A stretch of 64,000 nucleotides of DNA from Bradyrhizobium ottawaense (GCF_900099825.1 NZ_LT629693.1:7637001-7701000), one strand, 5' to 3'; shown: positions 29,268 to 37,790, counted from the stretch's first letter. The notes: generated by a model not told the origin, from the letters alone. Translations and numbers: made by a program.

Positions 29268-30371
29268 CTAGCGTGCCGACTGATCCATATCGGCCGACTC
29301 GAAATTAAACCGATCCCGCAGATTCTTGCGCTGCTCGAGAATGTCCTTCAGGAATTCGCGGTCGGCGTCGCTGGTCATCATCGGCTCGATCAGGTCGATC
29401 TGGTTCATCGCCACCAGTTGCAGGATCTCGGTGCGCGGTTTGCCAAAACTGTCGCGCGGCAAAGCGTGCACCACCTGGATATGTTCGGGCGGCTTGATGC
29501 CCTTGGCGGATGAGAGCTCGCTGCGCAGTTGCTTCTCCAGCGCGACCTTGTCCGCCTCGACAAACGCGTACAGCCCGACACCGACACGCCGGTCGGCGAA
29601 GGCGACGATCGCGGTGTCGCGCACCTCGGGGTTTTTCCGGATCAGATCGGCCAGCACCGGCGCGTCGTTGACCAGGCGCCGGCCGCCGCCTTCGCGATCG
29701 CTGAAATTGAACAGGCCGCGGGTGATCGCCTGATAGACCTTCTTGCCGGTCTTGAGCCAGAGGCTGGCGACAAAGGATTTGCGCGCCAGAATCTTGCGCT
29801 CCATCGGCGTCAGCGCCGATGGCGCATAGCTGCGCTTGTGCTTCAGCAGATGCCGCAGGTCCTCATAGGCCGCGATCCGGAACAGCCGGCTGCGGCTCTT
29901 GAAGCAGCCGGCCAGCTGAAAGTCGGTGAGATAGGCGTTGCCGTCGCTGCCGCGCAGCCAGTTCTGTTCCTTGGCGAGATCGTTGTGGCAGATGCCGGCG
30001 CGATGCAGCTTGCGCAAGGCAAGCTTGGCGGAGCGGAAATAAGCGAGGTCGCCATGAGGCTTGGCGAGGTGCAGCGCGACGCCGTCGATGAAGCCGCGCA
30101 CCAGCGCTTGGCGTCCGGCCCACAACAGCTTCGGGCCGACATTGAGATCGCGCGCCAGCGTCAGGGCGCGGCGTTCGCGGGCAAACAGATGGCGGGCCAG
30201 CGGATAGGACCATAGCGGCACCTGGTCGAGCCGGCGCAGTACGCCCTCGACGTCGCCGCCCTCGGCGCGAAAACGTCCGCGCTCGACAGTCGAGAACACG
30301 TCGCGCTTCAACAGCACGCCTTCGCTCCACCGCGCCGACAGAACTGCGGCGTCATCCCCTCGCAAGGCCAT
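29268..30371 (-). CDS. kinase-like protein fused to an AMP-binding C-terminal domain
   Basis: A 367-residue two-part protein. Residues ~20-170 look like a small eukaryotic-type kinase of the RIO/lipopolysaccharide-kinase kind, with the catalytic loop ICHNDLAKEQNWL (HxDxxxxN) and TDFQLAG in the place of DFG. Residues ~255-345 resemble the mobile C-terminal domain of AMP-forming synthetases: RDTAIVAFADRRVG..YAFVEA, then LPRDSFGKPRTEILQ with the lysine of motif A10. The large adenylation domain itself is absent. It begins 4 bases after trmFO, so they share a transcript. Both domain calls are by eye; the substrate is unknown. Confidence 0.75.
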   Translation of the reverse strand: MALRGDDAAVLSARWSEGVLLKRDVFSTVERGRFRAEGGDVEGVLRRLDQVPLWSYPLARHLFARERRALTLARDLNVGPKLLWAGRQALVRGFIDGVALHLAKPHGDLAYFRSAKLALRKLHRAGICHNDLAKEQNWLRGSDGNAYLTDFQLAGCFKSRSRLFRIAAYEDLRHLLKHKRSYAPSALTPMERKILARKSFVASLWLKTGKKVYQAITRGLFNFSDREGGGRRLVNDAPVLADLIRKNPEVRDTAIVAFADRRVGVGLYAFVEADKVALEKQLRSELSSAKGIKPPEHIQVVHALPRDSFGKPRTEILQLVAMNQIDLIEPMMTSDADREFLKDILEQRKNLRDRFNFESADMDQSAR

Positions 30372-30375
30372 GGTG

Positions 30376-31809
30376 TTACGCCGCCGCCGCTACGCGCAGA
30401 TGGTCGGCGATCCAGCGATCGAGATCGGCGAGCGCGCGGGCGCTCATCGCCTGCTTCTTGGCGACCGTCTTCTCGTTGCCGCGCAGCCGCGTGCCATCCG
30501 GCTTCTTGGTCGGCGCCACTACAAGCGGCGGGAACAGGCCGAAATTGATATTCATCGGCTGGAACGAGCGCGTACCCGGCTCAACGGTCTCGATGTGGCC
30601 GCCGGTGATGTGGCCGAGCAGCGAACCCAGCGCCGTGGTCACGGGCGGCGGCGCCAGCGATTGGGCGCGCGCATCGGCTGCGGCGTAAAGTCCGGCGATC
30701 AGTCCGATGCTGGCGGATTCCACATAGCCCTCGCAGCCGGTCATCTGGCCGGCAAAACGCAGCCGCGGCTGGGCGCGCAGCCGCAACTGCCCGTCCAGCA
30801 GCTTTGGCGAGTTGAGGAAGGTGTTGCGGTGGAGGCCGCCGAGCCGGGCGAATTCGGCCTGTTCGAGCCCGGGAATGGTGCGGAACACCTGTTGCTGCGC
30901 GCCGTGCTTCAGCTTGGTCTGGAAACCGACGATGTTGTAGAGCGTGCCGAGCTTGTTGTCCTGGCGCAGTTGCACGATGGCATAGGCCTTCACGGTCGGA
31001 TCGTGCGGGTTGGTCAGTCCGACCGGCTTCATCGGTCCATGCCGCAGCGTCTCATGGCCGCGCTCGGCCATCACTTCGACCGGCAGGCAGCCGTCGAAAT
31101 AGGGCGTGTTGGTCTCCCAGTCCTTGAAGTCGACCTTCTCGCCGGCCAGCAGCGCCGCGACGAAGGCGTCGTATTGCTCCTTGGTCATCGGGCAGTTGAT
31201 GTAATCGGCGCCGGTGCCGCCGGGCCCGACCTTGTCGTAGCGCGACTGAAACCACGCCACCGACATATCGATGGAATCCTTGTGCACGATCGGCGCGATC
31301 GCGTCGAAGAACGCCAGCGCGTTCTCGTCGGTCAGCTCACGAATGGCCTCCGCCAGCGGCGCCGAAGTGAGGGGCCCGGTGGCGACGATGACATTGCCCC
31401 ATTCGGCCGGCGGCAGGCCGGCGACCTCGGCCCGGTCGATCTCGATCAGGGGATGATCGTGCAGCGCCTTGGTGACGGCGGCCGAAAAGCCGTCGCGGTC
31501 GACCGCCAGCGCGCCGCCGGCGGGCACTTGATTGGCGTCGGCAGAGCGCATGATCAGCGAGCCCAGCCGGCGCATCTCGGCGTGCAGCAGGCCGACGGCA
31601 TTGTTGGCGGCATCGTCGGAACGGAACGAGTTGGAGCAGACCAGTTCGGCCAGGTCCTCGGTGCGGTGCGCCTCGGTCATCCGGGAGGGGCGCATCTCGT
31701 GCAGGATCACCCGGATCCCGGCATTGGCGATCTGCCAGGCGGCTTCCGAGCCGGCAAGGCCGCCGCCAACCACATGGACGGTGTCAGTTTGGGGAGTGTT
31801 GGAAATCAT
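30376..31809 (-). CDS. trmFO: methylenetetrahydrofolate--tRNA-(uracil-5)-methyltransferase
   Basis: Folate/FAD-dependent enzyme that makes m5U54 in the T-loop of tRNA; 477 residues from the ATG at 31809 ([17 protein letters not shown]). The upstream in-frame start at 31845 adds 12 basic residues with no family look. Marks are the FAD-binding [25 protein letters not shown], and [23 protein letters not shown] with its catalytic cysteine. The kinase/AMP-binding-C gene follows after 4 bases. Confidence 0.95.
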   Translation of the reverse strand: MISNTPQTDTVHVVGGGLAGSEAAWQIANAGIRVILHEMRPSRMTEAHRTEDLAELVCSNSFRSDDAANNAVGLLHAEMRRLGSLIMRSADANQVPAGGALAVDRDGFSAAVTKALHDHPLIEIDRAEVAGLPPAEWGNVIVATGPLTSAPLAEAIRELTDENALAFFDAIAPIVHKDSIDMSVAWFQSRYDKVGPGGTGADYINCPMTKEQYDAFVAALLAGEKVDFKDWETNTPYFDGCLPVEVMAERGHETLRHGPMKPVGLTNPHDPTVKAYAIVQLRQDNKLGTLYNIVGFQTKLKHGAQQQVFRTIPGLEQAEFARLGGLHRNTFLNSPKLLDGQLRLRAQPRLRFAGQMTGCEGYVESASIGLIAGLYAAADARAQSLAPPPVTTALGSLLGHITGGHIETVEPGTRSFQPMNINFGLFPPLVVAPTKKPDGTRLRGNEKTVAKKQAMSARALADLDRWIADHLRVAAAA

Positions 31810-31902
31810 GCGCGCAGGGTTAGCGCGTTTTCGCGCGGAACGCACCTGCGTCTGCGATCTTTGGCGCGTTTTGAGACGAAACGCGTCGGGTGCGGATACG
31901 AC

Positions 31903-31926
31903 AACGCCCGCAGCAAGGCGGGCGTT
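31903..31926 (-). terminator. terminator hairpin after the DUF1127 gene
   Basis: AACGCCCGC and GCGGGCGTT form a perfect 9-bp stem with a 6-base loop, 34 bases beyond the stop of the minus-strand DUF1127 gene. The U tract is weak (GTTGTCG), so termination may be partial. Confidence 0.5.
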
Positions 31927-31960
31927 ATCCGTTCGTTAGATCAGGCGGCTGGGGGGCAAA

Positions 31961-32113
31961 TCAGCCGTTGTAGGATCCGGCTGCAACGCGCGGAATGTCC
32001 GAGCGATCGAGGCCGATGTCGGCCAGTTCGCGATCGCTGAGCTGGGACAGTTCGCTGACATTGCGCTGATAGTCCCGGAACGCCTGGATCATGCGGATGA
32101 GCGAGAGAAGCAT
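31961..32113 (-). CDS. DUF1127 small protein
   Basis: Protein of 50 residues: MLLSLIRMIQAFRDYQRN then ELSQLSDRELADIGLDRSDI, the YjiS-like DUF1127 motif. I chose the ATG at 32113 because AAGGAG stands at ideal distance before it; the frame upstream to 32185 has no family match. Small basic DUF1127 proteins in alphaproteobacteria are often strongly transcribed and in some species affect phosphate, carbon or RNA metabolism; which applies here is unknown. Confidence 0.88.
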   Translation of the reverse strand: MLLSLIRMIQAFRDYQRNVSELSQLSDRELADIGLDRSDIPRVAAGSYNG

Positions 32114-33040
32114 GGTAGTCTCCTTGTAGTTACGATTCAGCCCTTGGAGGAAAGCCTCATCGTTGAAATGAATATAGAACGGCATACCGCATTGCGGAAG
32201 TTCCTATGTTGCGGTGCAGCTAATCAAAAAACGCATAGCGGAGGTAAGAAGCGATTAACCTTTCGGCATGGCTGGCCGGTCGGTCGTTCAAGCCAGCGGC
32301 CAGAGCCTCGAAATAAGGCAGATTTGCCTTTAAAATAGTGGAATTGTCGCAGATCCGACACAGGCCTTACTGCCAGGAAAATGGAAATTGGGGAACGCAG
32401 ATTCAAGAGCGCGTGCTCAAATGCGACCGAAAATGTCTCCCCGAGGCCCGATTCTTGGAATTTTCTTATGCGTGATTCGCATGCGATTTTTACATACAAA
32501 TGAATTTATAATCAGCCTTTCGTGAGCGAGAAATGTTCCGTCGGCCTTGCTGAGACGGAAGCCGGGCGCCCTGGAGGCGAACTCACTGCGCCCAGACGTC
32601 GTCGAGCGCGGGACCTTCATTGGCCGGACGCATCGTGGTCACCCGCGACGACCCGTCCCGGGCGAGGTGGATGCGGACAGTGGCGCGAGCGAAATTGCGC
32701 GAGACCATTTGCATCCCCGATCGCGTGTTGGAGCCGTGCAGCCTGAGGTGGTGACGGTGATAGTCGCATCGCTTGTGCAACTCCGTGCACCGCTTGTGCA
32801 CGTCCGTCGTCACGCATCGATCAACGCGCGCTGTGCGTCGCATCATTACGCAGCCGTAATGAATTACGCGGTCGTAATGAAAAAGCGTTGTTTCGCATAA
32901 GGCGTTGCGCGCGGCGCCGATCACATCTCTATCGCGCGAATTTCATTCTGAAATCTTTGTGCGATCGGCGAACAATCGTTTCACGGATTCCGGCAATGAC
33001 GCCGGTATTCGATCAAAAAAACAGAAGATGGAAAACTACC
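32114..33040. other. long non-coding stretch with dyad-rich control region
   Basis: No convincing gene in 927 bases; the open frames of 67-117 codons on either strand are low-quality shadows rich in Arg/His. It holds the DUF1127 promoter side, an AT-rich zone around 32455-32520 with the dyad ATGCG-N5-CGCAT (32468-32482), repeated TTGTGCA/GTGCAC words near 32770-32800, and the tandem dyads at 32845-32878. An untranslated RNA cannot be excluded. Confidence 0.5.
32845..32878. promoter_or_regulatory. tandem dyads ATTACG-N4-CGTAAT, candidate operator
   Basis: Two perfect 6-bp inverted repeats with 4-base centres (32845-32860 and 32863-32878) stand 2 bases apart, so their centres are 18 bases apart, nearly two helical turns. 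This spacing suits two repressor dimers on one DNA face. They lie about 160 bases before the small Met-rich secreted protein gene, its most likely target. The regulator is unknown. Confidence 0.5.
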
Positions 33041-33304
33041 ATGCTCAACAAGATACTCGCAGCAGCCGCAATGGCTGCAATCGCTTATGCCGTCGTTCCC
33101 GCCAACGCCGCCCATGTGGCCGCCGGCTGCAGTGGTCCGAACCTCACCAAAACCGAATCCATGATCGAGAACATGGCTGACGGTGAAGGCAAGATCATGG
33201 CCCAGAAGGAAATTGCGATGGCGCAGGATTCGATGCTCAACGGCAAGATGGGTGCCTGCGGCATGCATCTCAGCAAGGCCATGCACGCGGGTATGGCGAA
33301 GTAA
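33041..33304 (+). CDS. small Met-rich secreted protein
   Basis: Protein of 87 residues that I do not recognise as a named family. A signal peptide is clear (MLNKILAAAAMAAIAYAVVPANA, cut near residue 23; shown only to mark the leader). The mature part has two Cys (AAGCSG and GACGM) and about ten Met, ending in GACGMHLSKAMHAGMAK. The Met/Cys/His-rich tail could bind copper or silver, but this is a guess. The start follows a weak purine stretch. A strong terminator stands after it, and tandem dyads stand upstream. Confidence 0.72.
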   Translation: MLNKILAAAAMAAIAYAVVPANAAHVAAGCSGPNLTKTESMIENMADGEGKIMAQKEIAMAQDSMLNGKMGACGMHLSKAMHAGMAK

Positions 33305-33322
33305 TTCGCAAGTTCCTACACG

Positions 33323-33350
33323 AAGGGCCGGTCGCGTCCGACCGGCCCTT
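33323..33350. terminator. bidirectional terminator hairpin
   Basis: AAGGGCCGGTCG and CGACCGGCCCTT form a perfect 12-bp stem with loop CGTC, 19 bases after the Met-rich gene and 18 bases beyond the stop of the convergent lytic transglycosylase gene. TTTGATTTT follows on the plus strand. Confidence 0.8.
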
Positions 33351-33367
33351 TGATTTTGCTTCACGGG

Positions 33368-34198
33368 TTAAGGTGCGCGCGCGAGCTGGGTGGCGAAATA
33401 GGCGACGGTCTTGGCATAGACCTCGCTCTTGTTCCATTGCTGGATCACCGCAAAATTCGGGCTGCCGGGCTGCCAGTCCTTGCCTTTCTGCCAGCCATAG
33501 CCGGCAAGAAAGTTCGCGGTCGATGCCAGCACGTCCGGGACGCTGTGCAGCAGATCGCGGCGGCCGTTGCCGTCGAAATCCACGGCGAATTTGACGTAGG
33601 ACGACGGCATGAACTGAGTCTGGCCGATTTCGCCGGCCCATGCGCCGCGCATTTCCTGCGGCGCGATATCGCCACGCTCGATGATGCGTAACGCGTCCAT
33701 CAGTTCGGCCTTGAAGGTGTCGGAGCGCCGGCAATCGTAGGCCAGCGTTGCCAGCGAGCGCATGGTCGGGAATTTTCCGATGTTGACGCCGAAATCGGTT
33801 TCCAGCCCCCAGATTGCAACGATCACTTCGCCCGGCACGCCATAGGTCTGTTCGATCCGCGAAAGCACCGAACCATATTGCTTGAGCATGTTCGAGCCGC
33901 GGGTCATGCGGGGCGGGACCATTCGGCCGGAAAACTCCTCAAAGGTCTGGCTGAACACTTTCTGCGACTGGTCGCGGGTCAGCACGGTCTTGTCGAGGGT
34001 GACGCCGCTCAGGCCGGCCTGGATGGCGGCCGGTGAAATCCCTTTCGACGTGGCTTCCTTCTTGAAGTCTTCCAGCCACGCCTCGAACGTGCCGCTGCCA
34101 CAGGGCGCAGCGATCGCGGGTGCAGCCGATATCAAGACGAATGCGGCCAACGCAGCCACGCGCAGCGACCGGCGAGGGGTCAGAAAACTCGAGCTCAT
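33368..34198 (-). CDS. lytic murein transglycosylase, MltB type
   Basis: Secreted peptidoglycan-cleaving enzyme of 276 residues from the ATG at 34198 (MSSSFLTPRRSLRV), with a signal peptide ending near PAIAAPC; that Cys after AIAA is not a clear lipobox. The SLT_2/MltB catalytic Glu is in AIWGLETDFGVN, followed by GEIGQTQFMPSSY and the late AVIQQWNKS. The longer frame to 34264 uses a Met/Ser/Arg-rich leader that starts in repeated CGACTCAT sequence and lacks a ribosome site. Confidence 0.88.
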   Translation of the reverse strand: MSSSFLTPRRSLRVAALAAFVLISAAPAIAAPCGSGTFEAWLEDFKKEATSKGISPAAIQAGLSGVTLDKTVLTRDQSQKVFSQTFEEFSGRMVPPRMTRGSNMLKQYGSVLSRIEQTYGVPGEVIVAIWGLETDFGVNIGKFPTMRSLATLAYDCRRSDTFKAELMDALRIIERGDIAPQEMRGAWAGEIGQTQFMPSSYVKFAVDFDGNGRRDLLHSVPDVLASTANFLAGYGWQKGKDWQPGSPNFAVIQQWNKSEVYAKTVAYFATQLARAP

Positions 34199-34447
34199 GC
34201 AGTCGCGCGCTCCCAAGAATCGACTCATAAGTCGACTCATCATCGACATCAGTCTCGAAACCATACCGAATGTTCGGGGTAACAGCGGCTAAAACAAGGC
34301 TTTTCCACTTTCGTGGCCGCTACGCATGCGGCGCCGATCGCGCCGCCCAATTCATGGGCAGCCGGAGTGTCGTGGCCGTCGTACTGCGGCGCGACAAACC
34401 GCCGGTCCAGCGATCGACCGGCGGTCCTGGTCGCGACAGTTGCCGCC

Positions 34448-35398
34448 CTAGCTGTTCTTGCGACGCCAGGGAAACAGATTGGCTGGAAAATCGGCGGCGG
34501 GACGGCGCTCACGTTGCTGCCGCGGCGGAAGTGGTTGCGGATTGAGTTCGGGCTCGATCGTTTCCCGGTAGAGATGCCAGGTTGCGTGGCCGAGTAGCGG
34601 GATGACGACGGTAAGGCCGAGGAAGAACGGCAGCGACCCCGCCACCAGCAGCACGGCGACGATCAATCCCCAGGCCGCCATCGGCACCGGATTGCGTGCG
34701 ACCGCGCGCAACGAGGTCACCATCGCGTCGCCGGCGCTGGCATGACGATCGAGCATCAACGGGAACGACACCACGCTGACGCAAAGCGCGACCAGCGCGA
34801 ACAGGAAGCCGACACCGCAGCCGACGATGATCAGCCACCAGCCCTGCGGCGTCGTCAGCACGCGCGTGGCAAAGTCGGAAATACCGGTCGCGCCTTCATA
34901 ACCGAACGCCGCAATGTAGATGGCCTGTGCGGTGGCCACCCAGGTCACGAACAGTGCCAGCAGCAGGACGCCGAGGCCGAGCATCGCGCCGAACGATGGC
35001 GAGCGCAGCACATCGAGCGCATCCCATGCCGAAGGTTGCTGTTCGCCTTTCTCGCGGCGGCGGCTCAGCTCATAGAGACCGAGGGCTGCGAACGGGCCGA
35101 GCAGGGCAAAGCCGGCAGCGAGCGGGAACAGCAGCGGCAAGACGGAATAGCCGAGCACGGTGCGCGCCAGCACCAGTCCGAGGACGGGATAGATCACGCA
35201 AAGGATAATGGCGTGGCTTGGGACAGCCTTGAAGTCTTCCCAGCCGAGCTGCAACGCCCGATGCAGATCGGCGAAGCCGATGGTTCGGATCACTGGCGCA
35301 GCTGCGGCATCTTGTCCGTTCTGCGTCAGAGATGTGACATTGCCTTGACTTGGAGTGCCTTGAATTGGAGCGCCTTGGTATGGAGTGGCCATGGTCAT
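34448..35398 (-). CDS. DUF2189-family integral membrane protein
   Basis: Membrane protein of 316 residues with about six helices. It starts at 35398 (MTMATPYQG) with GGGAGA just upstream; the second ATG at 35392 is equally possible. The N-terminus holds a short QG-rich repeat (GAPIQGTPSQG). The core with IRTIGFADLHRALQLGWEDF and GPFAALGLYELSRRREKG marks DUF2189 (cytochrome c oxidase subunit I-like annotation is common but unsupported). The longer frame to 35653 runs into the DUF3597 leader. Function unknown. Confidence 0.8.
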   Translation of the reverse strand: MTMATPYQGAPIQGTPSQGNVTSLTQNGQDAAAAPVIRTIGFADLHRALQLGWEDFKAVPSHAIILCVIYPVLGLVLARTVLGYSVLPLLFPLAAGFALLGPFAALGLYELSRRREKGEQQPSAWDALDVLRSPSFGAMLGLGVLLLALFVTWVATAQAIYIAAFGYEGATGISDFATRVLTTPQGWWLIIVGCGVGFLFALVALCVSVVSFPLMLDRHASAGDAMVTSLRAVARNPVPMAAWGLIVAVLLVAGSLPFFLGLTVVIPLLGHATWHLYRETIEPELNPQPLPPRQQRERRPAADFPANLFPWRRKNS

Positions 35399-35679
35399 CG
35401 TCTCCCTTTGGCGGTCGCATTTTGCGCCTTGCTTGGGCGCAAACGTGCCGTTTCCAAAAATGATCACGATCTGACCAGACGCGCAGACAGGTGGCCATGT
35501 CGCGAACTGAACCGACAGCGTACTCCCAAAGACAGGCCCGACGCACTCACGCTTCGGTGAATGTTGGATTGGCAAGCAGCGTCGGTCCCGGTAAACTCGA
35601 CCTCGATACCGGCCAGGTGCTGCCGGTCGAAAAGTGCCGCAGACCTCCACCACATCTTCAAGTTCATTGGGAGCGAATG

Positions 35680-36075
35680 ATGAGTATCTTCGGAAAAATC
35701 ATGAGCGCGATCTTCGGCACCAAGGCTGATGCTGCGCCTGCGGGCGGCGGAGCGGCTGGCGGTGCGGCGCCGGCGGGCGGATCCTCGTCGGCGGCGCCTG
35801 GGGCGGCGCCGGCTCAGACCGTCGACGTCGCTCCGATCCTGGACAAGGCGGTAGCCGCCAAGGGCGAGAAGCTGGAGTGGCGCACCTCGATCGTCGACCT
35901 GATGAAAGCGCTCGACATCGATTCCAGCTTTGCGGCGCGCAAGGAGCTCGCCAAGGAGCTCGGCTACACCGGCGACAGCAACGACTCGGCCAGCATGAAC
36001 ATCTGGCTGCACAAGCAGGTTATGACCAAGCTGGCGGCGAATGGCGGCAAGCTGCCGCCGGAAATCAAGCAATGA
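35680..36075 (+). CDS. DUF3597 protein
   Basis: Protein of 131 residues: MSIFGKIMSAIFG, a Gly/Ala/Ser-rich linker (~residues 18-48), then a compact helical domain (VDVAPILDKAVAAKGEKLEW to KLPPEIKQ) that defines DUF3597. GGGAG stands 6 bases before the ATG at 35680; the ATG at 35677 is one codon earlier. The domain resembles LysM-associated or helical binding modules, but no function is known. A strong terminator follows. Confidence 0.85.
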   Translation: MSIFGKIMSAIFGTKADAAPAGGGAAGGAAPAGGSSSAAPGAAPAQTVDVAPILDKAVAAKGEKLEWRTSIVDLMKALDIDSSFAARKELAKELGYTGDSNDSASMNIWLHKQVMTKLAANGGKLPPEIKQ

Positions 36076-36095
36076 TCTGCGGCTTCAGGTACGGC

Positions 36096-36123
36096 AAAGG
36101 CCCGCGATATCGCGGGCCTTTTT
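36096..36123 (+). terminator. rho-independent terminator after DUF3597 gene
   Basis: AAAGGCCCGCGA and TCGCGGGCCTTT form a perfect 12-bp stem with a 2-base centre, followed at once by TT, giving five T in a row. It lies 20 bases after the stop codon. Confidence 0.88.
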
Positions 36124-36162
36124 CGTGATGCCGTCAAACAAGAAACAACAAGGAGAACGCTC

Positions 36163-36954
36163 ATGACCACGATCGATCGCAGAACCATTTTGGCGTCCGG
36201 CGCGCTGGTGCTGGCGGGCACCGCTGTACAAGGCGGCCCGGTCGAAGCCCAAGCCGGCCCGAAGGCGATGTTTCCCGTAGCGGCGACCACGATCCCGATC
36301 GTCGGCGAGGCCGAGGTATTTCAGGTCCGCCGGATCTATTGCATCGGGCGCAACTACGCCGCGCACGCGATCGAGCGTGGCTCCGATCCGACCAGGGAGC
36401 CGCCGTTCTTCTTCCAGAAGCCGACCGATGCGATCCAGAACGTCGCGGTCGGCACGGTCGCCGACCATCCTTATCCGTCGCTGACCAAGAACTATCACCA
36501 TGAGGTCGAACTGGTGGCGGTCCTGAAATCGGGCGGCGCCAACATCCCGGCCGAGAAGGCGCTCGAGCACGTCTACGGCTACGCGCTCGGTCTCGACATG
36601 ACCCGGCGCGACCTGCAGAACGGCATGGCGGCGGAGAAGAAGCCGTGGGAGATCGGCAAGAGCTTTGACCATGCCGCCGTCATCGGCCCGATTCATCCGG
36701 CATCGAAGACCGGCCACTTCGTTAACGGCGCGATCTCGCTTGCGATCAACGGCACCGTGAAGCAGAGCTCGGACCTGAAGAATATGATCTGGAGCGTGGC
36801 AGAACAGATCGCCAAATTGTCCGAAGCCTTCGAGCTGAAGGCGGGCGACATCATCTATTCCGGCACACCGGAAAATGTCGGCCCCGTGGTCAAGGGTGAC
36901 GTGCTGCTCTGCAAGCTGGAAGGCCTGCCGGATATGTCGATCCGGATCGTGTGA
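36163..36954 (+). CDS. fumarylacetoacetate hydrolase-family protein with Tat-like leader
   Basis: C-C bond hydrolase fold of 263 residues. The core keeps the metal ligands of the FAH family (HHEVELVAVL with two Glu, GYALGLDMTRRDLQ with Asp) and RNYAAH, PFFFQKPTDAI and YSGTPENVG. The nearest functions are fumarylpyruvate or acylpyruvate hydrolase. Unusually, the protein begins MTTIDRRTILASGALVLAG, a twin-arginine type signal ending near EAQA, whereas FAH enzymes are normally cytoplasmic. AAGGAG precedes the ATG. Export is inferred from the leader only. Confidence 0.86.
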   Translation: MTTIDRRTILASGALVLAGTAVQGGPVEAQAGPKAMFPVAATTIPIVGEAEVFQVRRIYCIGRNYAAHAIERGSDPTREPPFFFQKPTDAIQNVAVGTVADHPYPSLTKNYHHEVELVAVLKSGGANIPAEKALEHVYGYALGLDMTRRDLQNGMAAEKKPWEIGKSFDHAAVIGPIHPASKTGHFVNGAISLAINGTVKQSSDLKNMIWSVAEQIAKLSEAFELKAGDIIYSGTPENVGPVVKGDVLLCKLEGLPDMSIRIV

Positions 36955-37020
36955 GGGCTTCGGGCAGCGCCTGAACCTGCGCGCTGCAAGCGGCGACCAA
37001 CGGGATGACGCGCGCGGCGG

Positions 37021-37054
37021 CGCGGTCGATGCCTGACGTCAGGCATCGACCGCG
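37021..37054. repeat. 34-bp perfect palindrome
   Basis: The sequence 37021-37054 reads the same on both strands, with centre between 37037 and 37038 (core CCTGACGTCAGG). It begins and ends CGCGGTCGAT/ATCGACCGCG. It lies 67 bases after the FAA hydrolase stop and 41 bases before the TTG start of the next gene. A TGTTTTC run follows about 15 bases on, so it may act as a terminator; a DNA cruciform or dimer binding site is another option. Confidence 0.85.
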
Positions 37055-37094
37055 GCCCGCTCCGCTGTTTTCGGACATCCCGAGGATCCCAATC

Positions 37095-37790
37095 TTGCCA
37101 ACCCACATCGAGCGTTCCGGCGACCTTCTCACCATCCAGCAGGACGTTCCGTGGCTGTCGCGGCTGCTGATGCTGCCGCTGCTGCTTGGCTCTGGCTACC
37201 TCTTTCGTATTTTCTTTCTGTCTGTAGGCGATGTGCTCGGCGGCGTGAAAGAGAGCGAGTTGCTGGCCGGCCAGATCATTTGTCTCGTCGGCGGCCTGCT
37301 CATCGGCGTGCCCGGCCTGATGGGATTCCTGATCCGAAACTCGCTGGTGATCGACAAGGCGCAGGGCAAGGTAACGAAGTTCTACGATTACAGGCTGTTC
37401 AGCATACCCAGCAGCTTCGACCTCTCGCATGTCTCGCTGATCACGATCACCTGGGAAGATCTCCTGGAGCAGAACAAGACCGGTCCCGACCGTGACATCT
37501 TCAATGTCAACCTGGTGCGCCCTCGAGATCACCACGCGACCATGATCGCGTTCTTCAGAACACTGAAGGAAGCGACCGATCTCGCCAACGAGCTTTCCGT
37601 GGCACTTGGGATACACGTCAAGGATCTCTCGGACACCGAACCGGACGAGGACTGCGACCCGGAGCAACTGGATTCGGCTACGCCGTCAAATCCGCGACTT
37701 CAGGGTGTTTTGCGAGGTAGTCCACGACAAACGAACACCCCGCCACAACCTTCCGCCCGTCCGCCCGGATCAGCTCCAGCGCGCCCTTGA
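37095..37790 (+). CDS. hypothetical membrane protein
   Basis: A 231-residue protein of no family I recognise. The TTG at 37095 is preceded by GAGGATC at 8-base spacing; a frame from 37005 would translate the 34-bp palindrome and is unlikely. Two hydrophobic helices (LSRLLMLPLLLGSGYLFRIF and IICLVGGLLIGVPGLMGFLI) are followed by a soluble region with YDYRLFSIPS and FRTLKEATDLANELS. The last ~37 residues are Pro/Arg-rich and lie antisense to the GNAT gene, so the natural end may be shorter in relatives. Confidence 0.65.
   Translation: MPTHIERSGDLLTIQQDVPWLSRLLMLPLLLGSGYLFRIFFLSVGDVLGGVKESELLAGQIICLVGGLLIGVPGLMGFLIRNSLVIDKAQGKVTKFYDYRLFSIPSSFDLSHVSLITITWEDLLEQNKTGPDRDIFNVNLVRPRDHHATMIAFFRTLKEATDLANELSVALGIHVKDLSDTEPDEDCDPEQLDSATPSNPRLQGVLRGSPRQTNTPPQPSARPPGSAPARP

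Noticed and set aside
30370..32040. 556-codon open frame antisense to trmFO
   Set aside because: Covers trmFO in mirror; no domain and no ribosome site.
32224..32924. Several 67-117 codon open frames in the long gap
   Set aside because: No ribosome site, no family look, overlapping each other on both strands; treated as non-coding.
37005..37094. N-terminal extension of the membrane protein through the 34-bp palindrome
   Set aside because: It would translate both arms of the palindrome; the TTG at 37095 has a well-spaced ribosome site.
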